Shown here piece by piece: positions 1 to 4,749 of a DNA stretch of 5,116 nucleotides. Made by a program: the position numbers and the translations under genes. Positions within the stretch are counted from its first letter, which is position 1; every line of letters starts with the position of its first letter. The stretch lies in NCBI GenBank assembly GCA_005116795.1, contig SWDL01000163.1, positions 1 through 5,116 on the forward strand, in the 5' to 3' direction. A model generated the notes under the pieces. It saw nothing but the letters and a program-made list of their open reading frames with translations. It had not been told where the DNA came from and searched no databases. Source of the stretch: Nitrospira sp. Lineage in GTDB: Bacteria; Nitrospirota; Nitrospiria; Nitrospirales; Nitrospiraceae.

Positions 1-659
1 AGCATCCAGGGACGGAATTCGTACATGGAGAGCCGGCTGGTGATCGCCCCGACCGGACAGATCTGGATGCATCCGCCGCAGAATTCGCAGTCCAGCTCGT
101 GGGTGGTGAAGTGCTTGATCTCCGTCATGGTCCCGCGCCCCACCGGCGCCAGCGCCTTCACGTCCATCACCTCGTCGCAATACCGGACGCACCGGAGGCA
201 CTGGACGCAGCGGTTCATCTGCTTCTCGATGAGCGGACTGAAATACTCCTTCTGGAAGATCCGTTTCACCTCGATGAACCGGCTGGTCGTCGGCGTGTAC
301 TCGTGCGAGAAGTCCTGCAGGTCGCACCGGCCGCCCTGATCGCACACGGGGCAATCGAGTGGATGGTTGGCCAGGATGAATTCCAGGACGGACTTGTGGG
401 CGTCGTTCACCACCGTCGTGGCGGTCCGCACGACCATCCCTTCGCCCACCGGCGTGCTGCAGGCTGTCTGGAGTTTGGGCATGCGCTCGACTTCGACCAG
501 GCACATGCGGCAATTGGCGTCGGGCTTCAGCTTCGGGTGATAGCAGAAATGGGGAATCATCACGCCCGCCTGACGCGCCGCTTCGATCACGAGGGTGCCT
601 TTCGGCACCGTGATCGTCTGATCGTCGATCGTGACTTTGACCGGATCGGTGTTCGGCAT
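1..659 (-). CDS. nuoG: NADH-quinone oxidoreductase subunit G, N-terminal part (3' end cut by window edge)
   Basis: Electron-transfer subunit of the complex I peripheral arm, taking electrons from NuoE/NuoF towards NuoI and NuoB. The window holds 219 complete codons from an ATG at 659; family members are usually far longer, so the molybdopterin-like domain lies outside. Ligands seen in order: a plant-type [2Fe-2S] motif (C39, C50, C53, C67; N1b), the His-Cys3 motif H99-x3-C103-x2-C106-x5-C112 (N5), then two ferredoxin-like motifs, C151-x2-C154-x2-C157-x3-C161 and C191-x2-C194-x2-C197-x3-C201-P. E. coli and Thermus NuoG have only four cysteines in this last region (N4), so an additional [4Fe-4S] cluster is inferred. 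The start MPNTDPVKVTIDDQ fits the family although the Shine-Dalgarno is weak (GAAG, 3 nt upstream). It follows nuoF after a 113-bp repeat-filled gap. N-terminal sections of FdhA or [FeFe] hydrogenase look similar, but the nuo context favours NuoG. Confidence 0.95.
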   Translation of the reverse strand, partial: MPNTDPVKVTIDDQTITVPKGTLVIEAARQAGVMIPHFCYHPKLKPDANCRMCLVEVERMPKLQTACSTPVGEGMVVRTATTVVNDAHKSVLEFILANHPLDCPVCDQGGRCDLQDFSHEYTPTTSRFIEVKRIFQKEYFSPLIEKQMNRCVQCLRCVRYCDEVMDVKALAPVGRGTMTEIKHFTTHELDCEFCGGCIQICPVGAITSRLSMYEFRPWM

Positions 660-684
660 CGTCTTCAGAAAGTAAGAAGGGGTG

Positions 685-768
685 ATCGAATCAGTTGTTC
701 ATCGAATCATTGACGATGGTTTCATTGTCAATGGACAATTGAATCAATGATTCAAATGGTTCAATTCC
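685..768. repeat. Degenerate short-unit repeat region in the nuoF-nuoG spacer
   Basis: AT-rich spacer (660-772) between nuoF and nuoG, strikingly different in composition from the flanking genes. On the minus strand it reads as a run of ATTGA/ATGA-type units 7 to 9 nt long. The 9-mer ATCGAATCA occurs twice (685-693 and 701-709). The word GTCAATG, also found in two other junctions, occurs at 727-733 on the plus strand and at 708-714 on the minus strand. No ORF or promoter is convincing here. Function is unknown; it may shape the mRNA between the two genes or be a neutral repeat. Confidence 0.75.
724..755. other. Two back-to-back perfect short hairpins in the nuoF-nuoG spacer
   Basis: ATTGTC (724-729) pairs with GACAAT (734-739) across a 4-nt loop, giving a 6-bp stem. 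Next to it, and sharing T739, TTGAATC (739-745) pairs with GATTCAA (749-755) across a 3-nt loop, giving a 7-bp stem. Both are AT-rich and lack a following U-tract in the transcribed direction, so they do not look like intrinsic terminators. Because they share a base they cannot both form in full at once. They could mark an mRNA processing or stabilising site between nuoF and nuoG, but this is inference. Confidence 0.6.
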
Positions 769-772
769 CCGC

Positions 773-2098
773 TCAATGTCGCCCTGCCGGCATCAGCAGC
801 CCGGACCCGGACCCGTGCCCGTCGACCGCGTGATGCGCCGCGGCCTTGATCAGGGCCTCGTACTCGTGGCGCCAGTACTTCAACGTGCTCTCGATCGGGG
901 CCACTTCGGCGTCCCCGAAGGCGCAGACCGTCCGTCCCGCGATGTTCTTGCAGAGCTCCGTGAGCGTATCGAGGTCCGTGGTCCGCCCACGGCCGTCCAG
1001 AATCCGTCGAAGCGTCTGCGTCAACCAGGAACTGCCTTCCCGGCAGGGGCTGCACTTGCCGCAGGACTCATGGTAGAAAAATTCCATCAGGCGGAGTGCG
1101 GCCCACACCATACTGGTGCCCTCTTCCATGACCGTCACACCGCCGGAGCCCAGCATCGAGCCGGCCTGCGCCACTGATTCGAAGTCCAGCTTCACGTCCA
1201 GATGCTCCGGTGTGAGAAAGGGGGCCGACGCGCCCCCCGGGATGAACGCCTTCAAGGGCTTGTCCGATCGCATCCCGCCCGCATGCTCATAGACCAGTTC
1301 ACGCACCGTGATGCCCATCGGCACTTCATAATTGCCGGGCCGCTTCACATGGCCGCTCACACAGAAGACCCGCGTGCCCGTGCTCTTGGGCGGCGAGCCG
1401 ATCGAGGCGAACCATTCGGGTCCGCGATCGACGATGTGCGGCAGGTTGGCCAGCGTTTCGACGTTGTTGACCACCGTCGGCTTGCCGTAGAGCCCATGCG
1501 TCGCCGGGAAGGGAGGCTTGACGCGGGGGAGACCGCGTTTGCCTTCGAGCGACTCGAGGAGCGCCGTTTCTTCACCACAGATGTAGGCGCCGGCGCCGCG
1601 GTGGACCCAGACGTCGGCGGTGATCCCGCTGCCGAGGACGTTCGTTCCGATGTAGCCTGCGGCGCGGGCCTCGCCGATGGCCTTCTCAAGAATCCGGGCT
1701 CCCAACACGAACTCGCCGCGAATGTAGATGTACGACGTTTCGGCTCCGATGGCATAGGCGGCCAGGACCATGCCTTCCAGCAGTTGATGGGGGTCGCGCT
1801 CCATGAGTTGACGGTCCTTAAACGTCCCGGGCTCGCTCTCGTCCGCATTGCAGCAGAGATACTTCGGACCCCGATAGTCTTTCGGCAGGAAGCCCCACTT
1901 CACGCCGGTGGGGAAGCCCGCACCGCCGCGTCCTCTCAGACCGGACTTCATGACCAGTTCGGTGACGCCGGCGGGCGGAATCTTGCCGAGGACTTTTCGC
2001 AAGGCCTGGTAGCCGCCGGCGCGCTCATACTCCTCGCGCAAGCCGGTATACCCGGGCTGCATCATGTTCTTGGTCAGAATGAGTTCGTATTGCCGCAT
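773..2098 (-). CDS. nuoF: NADH-quinone oxidoreductase subunit F (FMN- and NADH-binding, 51 kDa-type)
   Basis: Catalytic entry subunit of complex I: binds NADH, oxidises it via FMN and passes electrons to cluster N3. From the ATG at 2098 the protein is 441 residues, a normal length. Seen: the glycine-rich nucleotide/FMN loop LRGRGGAGFPTG (54-65), CCNADESEPGT (82-92), the HRGAGAYICGEETAL segment (166-180) and the N3 ligands C346-x2-C349-x2-C352 with the fourth, C392, 39 residues later. A TTG at 2116 would add six residues (MTGTTG), but it lies inside the GTCAATG repeat and has no Shine-Dalgarno; MRQYELILTKN matches typical family starts, so 2098 is preferred. Even this start has only a weak AGG 10 nt upstream. 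The last 20 or so residues form an odd His/Gly-rich tail. Gaps of 158 bp to nuoE and 113 bp to nuoG are filled with repeats. Confidence 0.97.
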   Translation of the reverse strand: MRQYELILTKNMMQPGYTGLREEYERAGGYQALRKVLGKIPPAGVTELVMKSGLRGRGGAGFPTGVKWGFLPKDYRGPKYLCCNADESEPGTFKDRQLMERDPHQLLEGMVLAAYAIGAETSYIYIRGEFVLGARILEKAIGEARAAGYIGTNVLGSGITADVWVHRGAGAYICGEETALLESLEGKRGLPRVKPPFPATHGLYGKPTVVNNVETLANLPHIVDRGPEWFASIGSPPKSTGTRVFCVSGHVKRPGNYEVPMGITVRELVYEHAGGMRSDKPLKAFIPGGASAPFLTPEHLDVKLDFESVAQAGSMLGSGGVTVMEEGTSMVWAALRLMEFFYHESCGKCSPCREGSSWLTQTLRRILDGRGRTTDLDTLTELCKNIAGRTVCAFGDAEVAPIESTLKYWRHEYEALIKAAAHHAVDGHGSGSGLLMPAGRH

Positions 2099-2111
2099 GC
2101 CAGTCGTGCCT

Positions 2112-2179
2112 GTCAATGGTCATCAGTCATCGGTCACTGGTCTATGGAAGCAGAAGAAGTCATTTGTCACTAGTCATTG
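2112..2179 (+). repeat. Two runs of GTCNNNN heptamers, nuoE-nuoF spacer
   Basis: Read on the plus strand, 2112-2146 is five contiguous heptamers: GTCAATG, GTCATCA, GTCATCG, GTCACTG, GTCTATG. After a 12-nt interruption, three more follow at 2159-2179: GTCATTT, GTCACTA, GTCATTG. The period is exactly 7 with no slippage within each run. The 9-mer GAAGAAGTC occurs at 2153-2161 and again at 2182-2190. The first heptamer overlaps the false TTG start upstream of nuoF. The order of unit variants looks like a degenerate tandem array rather than a protein-coding remnant. Function unknown. Confidence 0.8.
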
Positions 2180-2225
2180 GTGAAGAAGTCTCGCTCCCAC
2201 GCCCAATGACTGTTGACGCATGACT
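2158..2225. other. Long imperfect hairpin formed by opposed heptamer arrays
   Basis: Arm 2158-2180 pairs with arm 2203-2225 around a 22-nt loop. The pairing is 9 bp (2172-2180 with 2203-2211), a two-position mismatch, 4 bp (2166-2169 with 2214-2217), another two-position mismatch, then 6 bp (2158-2163 with 2220-2225), in total 19 Watson-Crick pairs. In the nuoE-nuoF transcript both mismatched steps stay unpaired. No U-tract follows, so a classical terminator is unlikely. The loop (2181-2202) includes GAAGAAGTC on the plus strand. A role in RNA processing or stability is inferred only. Confidence 0.6.
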
Positions 2226-2268
2226 AATGACCTCTGCTGCCACCGTTGACGCATGACTATTGACATCT
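2204..2268 (-). repeat. Minus-strand heptamer run with a 24-bp near-perfect direct repeat overlapping the nuoE stop
   Basis: Here the GTCNNNN heptamers lie on the minus strand: reading down from 2231 they are GTCATTA, GTCATGC, GTCAACA, GTCATTG, ending at 2204. A second set is GTCAATA, GTCATGC and a partial GTCAAC between 2264 and 2245. The 24-bp blocks 2212-2235 and 2245-2268 match at 22 positions; their first 15 bases (GTTGACGCATGACTA) are identical, and the offset is 33 bp. The second block contains the nuoE stop codon (2257-2259) and the three codons before it, so the repeat is partly coding. Confidence 0.8.
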
Positions 2269-2790
2269 TTCTCCCGCCGGTTCCGGCCACATGAACGGTC
2301 CTGTCTTGAGCGGCGATGTCCCGTCCCGCTTCAGGTCCGCCAGGATCCGGTCCACCTTGTCTTCCGTGAGGCGCTCGTAATACTCATCGTTGATTTGCAT
2401 CATCGGACCTGTGCCGCAGGCGCCGAGGCACTCCACCACGCTCAGCGTGAACAGCTTGTCCGCCGTGGTCTCGCCGGGACCGACTCCCACACGGGTGTTC
2501 AGCCAGCCGATGACGGTGTCCGAGCCGACCAGGGCGCACATCAGCGACTTGCAGACTTGAATGTGAAACCGCCCCACCGGCTTCAGATTCAGCATCGTGT
2601 AGAACGTCACGGTTTCGTAGACCTGCGACGGGGTCAGGCGCAGAAGGCCGGCAATTTCCTTCATAGCCGCCTCGGTGACATACCCATCCTCCTCCTGGGC
2701 TAGGTACAGCAGCGGCAGCAATGCCGATCGTCTCACCGGGTAGCGCGACAGGATGTGGTCTATCTCGGTCTTGTACTTTTCGCGTAACAT
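2257..2790 (-). CDS. nuoE: NADH-quinone oxidoreductase subunit E (24 kDa-type, [2Fe-2S])
   Basis: Thioredoxin-fold subunit of the NADH dehydrogenase module, partner of NuoF, carrying the off-pathway [2Fe-2S] cluster N1a. From the ATG at 2790 it is 177 residues, a usual length. A helical N-terminal region includes RRSALLPLLYLAQEEDGYVT (20-39), typical of the family. The cluster ligands are C80-x4-C85 and C121-x3-C125, the latter in VECLGACGTGP. The frame stays open back to an ATG at 2889, but those 33 extra residues are translated repeat DNA and unlike any NuoE start, so they are excluded. A GTG directly before the ATG (2791-2793) is an alternative start. The Shine-Dalgarno is poor. The last residues (RCQ) and the TAG stop lie within a copy of a 24-bp direct repeat, so the C-terminus has probably been reshaped by repeat insertion or drift. 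Confidence 0.96.
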   Translation of the reverse strand: MLREKYKTEIDHILSRYPVRRSALLPLLYLAQEEDGYVTEAAMKEIAGLLRLTPSQVYETVTFYTMLNLKPVGRFHIQVCKSLMCALVGSDTVIGWLNTRVGVGPGETTADKLFTLSVVECLGACGTGPMMQINDEYYERLTEDKVDRILADLKRDGTSPLKTGPFMWPEPAGERCQ

Positions 2791-2804
2791 CACTCTACGG
2801 GCTG

Positions 2805-2900
2805 GATGGTTGATGTTTGATGGTTCATGGTTTACGCAGGATGCCTGCACGGCCTCGGTTTTCTTCATCAACCATTGACCATCGACCATTCATCATTGAC
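2805..2900. repeat. Inverted heptamer arrays in the nuoCD-nuoE spacer
   Basis: Left array, plus strand 2805-2832: GATGGTT, GATGTTT, GATGGTT, CATGGTT. Right array, 2866-2900, plus strand: CATCAAC, CATTGAC, CATCGAC, CATTCAT, CATTGAC; on the minus strand this is GTCAATG, ATGAATG, GTCGATG, GTCAATG, GTTGATG. Both have an exact 7-nt period and face each other. ATGGTTGATG (2806-2815) pairs perfectly with CATCAACCAT (2866-2875), a 10-bp stem. Between the arrays is a small GCAGG-ATG-CCTGC hairpin (2836-2848). The region holds the false nuoE start at 2889. No promoter is recognisable. Confidence 0.8.
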
Positions 2901-2906
2901 GTCTTC

Positions 2907-4661
2907 TCACCGGTCGCATTCTCCCATCACGATGTCGTATGTCCCGAAGATCGTGATGATGTCCGAGATCAAGTACCCGCGCGCCATGTGGTCGAAGGCG
3001 CCCATATGGATAAACGACGGGGCGCGAATCTTGAGCCGGTAGGGGCGGGGGCTTCCGTCGCTGACGATGAAAAAGCCCAGTTCTCCCTTCGGCGCTTCCG
3101 TGGCGCAGTAGGTCTCGCCCTTGGGCGGTTTGAACCCCTGGGTGAAAATGATGAAATGGTGAATCAAGCTCTCCATGTCCCGCATCACGTTGGCTTTCGG
3201 CGGGGGAATCACCTGGGGCATGTCGGCCACGATGGGCCCCTCCGGCATCTGATCCAGGCACTGCTTGACGATGCGCGCGCTCTGGCGCATTTCTTCCATT
3301 CGCACCCAGTACCGGTCGTACGTGTCGCCGTGCTTGCCCACCGGCACTTCCCACTCCACCTTGCCGTAGGCGCCGTAGGGCTCCAGCTTCCGGACATCAT
3401 AGGACACGCCGGACCCCCGGAGCGTGGGGCCGGTGAGGCCGAAGTTGATGGCGTCCTCCGCCGAGATGACGGCGACGTTTCTGGTCCGCCCGATCCAGAT
3501 CCGGTTGGTCTGGAGCAGCTCCTCGTACTCGAAGATGTGTTGGGGAAACGTGTCGAGAAAGGTCTTGAGGCGAACCACCAGGTCCGGGGTGAAGTCGCTG
3601 TCGACCCCACCGATGCGAAAGTAGTTCAGCGTCAGGCGGGCGCCGCAGAGCTTCTCGAAGATGTCCAGCAGGACCTCGCGCTCGCGGAACGTCCAGAAGA
3701 ACACGGTCATCGCACCGATGTCCAGCGCCTGCGTGCCGAGCCAGAAGAGGTGCCCGAGGATCCGCTGCATCTCCGCCACGATCGTCCGGATGTACTCCGC
3801 CCGTTCGGGGATCGGAATCCCGACCAACTTCTCGACCGCGCGCACATAGGCGTAGTTGTTCGTCATGGAGCAGACGTAGTCGAGCCGATCGGTGTGCGGA
3901 ATGATCTGCATATAGTGCAGGCCCTCCGCCAGCTTCTCGACGCCGCGGTGCAGATACCCCAGGTCGGGGGTGGCTTTCACGATCCGTTCTCCATCCAGTT
4001 CCAGGACGACCCGCAACACGCCGTGTGTGCTGGGATGTTGCGGCCCCATGTTCAGGAGCAGCTCTTCCTGCCGGCGCGTGGAGCCGGGCGACACGGGTTC
4101 CGCGCGGAACGCCTGCTTCTCCGCCTCAGAGACCTCGCTCTCCGGCGTGCCGGCCATGGGTTCGTCGAATCGCGGCAGAAAGGGAAAGTGGCTCCGCCAG
4201 CCCTTTCCCTCGGTCGGAAAATCCTTCCGAAGCGGATGGCCCTCTTCATAGTTATCGGGCATGAGGATTCGGCGGAGGTCCGGGTGGCCCAGGAACGTGA
4301 TTCCCATCAGGTCATAGACCTCGCGCTCCATGAAATTGGCGCCCTTCCAGATGTGGCAGATCGACGGAATGCGCGCGTCCTCCTCGGTGATGCGGGCCTT
4401 CAGCCTGACGCGGGTTCCGTGGGGCAGCGACAGGAGCTGATAGATCACCTCGAACCGCTCCGGGTCCGCCGGATAGTCGGCCGAGCAGACGTCCGTGATG
4501 TGGTCGAACAGCGCCGTGGGATCGTCGTGGAGGAACTGGGCCACCTCGAGGAGGCGATCCGCCTTCACCCGCACGGCGAGTTCCTGCCGGGCCTGATCCT
4601 CAACGACACCCAGGACGGCCTCCGGGAATCTGGACTTCAGTATGTCGAGTAGAGGATGCAT
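2907..4661 (-). CDS. nuoCD: Fused NADH-quinone oxidoreductase subunit C/D
   Basis: Single 584-residue protein joining the 30 kDa (NuoC) and 49 kDa (NuoD) subunits, close in length to the E. coli NuoCD fusion. The NuoC part is about residues 1-164, with the family signature EREVYDLMGITFLGHPDLRR at 112-131 followed by EEGHPLRKDFP (139-149). A polar linker of some 35 residues (about 165-200) follows. The NuoD part is about 201-584: NMGPQHPSTHG (204-214), LGYLHRGVEKLAEG (234-247), TDRLDY (257-262) and the C-terminal DIVMGECDR. H209 and Y262 appear to match the quinone-site His and Tyr of Thermus Nqo4. NuoD binds quinone at the interface with NuoB. The ATG at 4661 has an upstream AGGA and a typical NuoC beginning. 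It lies 88 bp after nuoB and 116 bp before nuoE; both gaps contain repeats. Confidence 0.97.
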   Translation of the reverse strand: MHPLLDILKSRFPEAVLGVVEDQARQELAVRVKADRLLEVAQFLHDDPTALFDHITDVCSADYPADPERFEVIYQLLSLPHGTRVRLKARITEEDARIPSICHIWKGANFMEREVYDLMGITFLGHPDLRRILMPDNYEEGHPLRKDFPTEGKGWRSHFPFLPRFDEPMAGTPESEVSEAEKQAFRAEPVSPGSTRRQEELLLNMGPQHPSTHGVLRVVLELDGERIVKATPDLGYLHRGVEKLAEGLHYMQIIPHTDRLDYVCSMTNNYAYVRAVEKLVGIPIPERAEYIRTIVAEMQRILGHLFWLGTQALDIGAMTVFFWTFREREVLLDIFEKLCGARLTLNYFRIGGVDSDFTPDLVVRLKTFLDTFPQHIFEYEELLQTNRIWIGRTRNVAVISAEDAINFGLTGPTLRGSGVSYDVRKLEPYGAYGKVEWEVPVGKHGDTYDRYWVRMEEMRQSARIVKQCLDQMPEGPIVADMPQVIPPPKANVMRDMESLIHHFIIFTQGFKPPKGETYCATEAPKGELGFFIVSDGSPRPYRLKIRAPSFIHMGAFDHMARGYLISDIITIFGTYDIVMGECDR

Positions 4662-4664
4662 GGT

Positions 4665-4668
4665 TCCT
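4665..4668 (-). promoter_or_regulatory. Probable ribosome binding site of nuoCD
   Basis: AGGA on the minus strand, 3 nt before the ATG at 4661. The spacing is short, yet it is the clearest Shine-Dalgarno-like element among the four starts visible in the window and supports the 4661 start. It sits just 3' (in the transcript) of a self-complementary TCGCGA (4671-4676), which could pair with the second TCGCGA at 4689-4694. Confidence 0.4.
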
Positions 4669-4670
4669 AT

Positions 4671-4748
4671 TCGCGAGAAGTGCGCGACTCGCGAGAGAAG
4701 TGAGACTTGCCAGTCACGCCTTTCCCGCCTTGCTCGCCCGTCTCGCGG
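4671..4748. repeat. GC-rich degenerate repeat in the nuoB-nuoCD spacer
   Basis: TCGCGAGAAGTG (4671-4682) recurs as TCGCGAGAGAAGTG (4689-4702) with a 2-nt insertion. CTCGCGAG at 4688-4695 is a perfect palindrome. TCTCGCG at 4741-4747 is the reverse complement of CGCGAGA at 4672-4678, so a 7-bp stem can close the whole spacer. Read on the minus strand, the stretch is built from GCGAG, GGCG and GGCAAG-like units of about 7 nt with poor conservation. The word GTCAATG of the other junctions is absent. No terminator or promoter is evident. Confidence 0.6.
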
Positions 4749-4749
4749 G

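Noticed and set aside
99..713. Plus-strand open frame of 204 codons opposite nuoG
   Set aside because: Antisense shadow of nuoG, with no recognisable domain; the minus-strand frame carries the full set of Fe-S ligands.
724..755. Intrinsic terminator between nuoF and nuoG
   Set aside because: The stems are AT-rich and weak and have no U-tract following in the transcribed direction; termination in mid operon would also be unexpected.
1202..2173. Plus-strand open frame of 323 codons opposite nuoF
   Set aside because: Same reason: its translation is low in recognisable structure, and nuoF on the other strand has all its expected motifs.
2099..2256. Internal promoter or regulator operator in the nuoE-nuoF spacer
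   Set aside because: TTGAC words resemble a -35 box, but they are part of the repeat, occur several times in both directions and have no well-spaced TATAAT-like partner.
2112..2268. Possible CRISPR-like array
   Set aside because: The units are 7 nt and degenerate, without 25-40 nt repeats or unique spacers, and no cas gene is visible.
2257..2889. Longer NuoE beginning at the ATG at 2889
   Set aside because: The first 33 residues are translated repeat DNA without resemblance to NuoE N-termini; the ATG at 2790 gives a normal-length protein.
2817..4652. Long plus-strand open frame of 611 codons opposite nuoCD
   Set aside because: It is antisense to a well-supported gene; GC-rich codon use leaves the opposite strand free of stops. 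The translation shows no family motif and has the Arg/His/Asp-rich look of a shadow frame.
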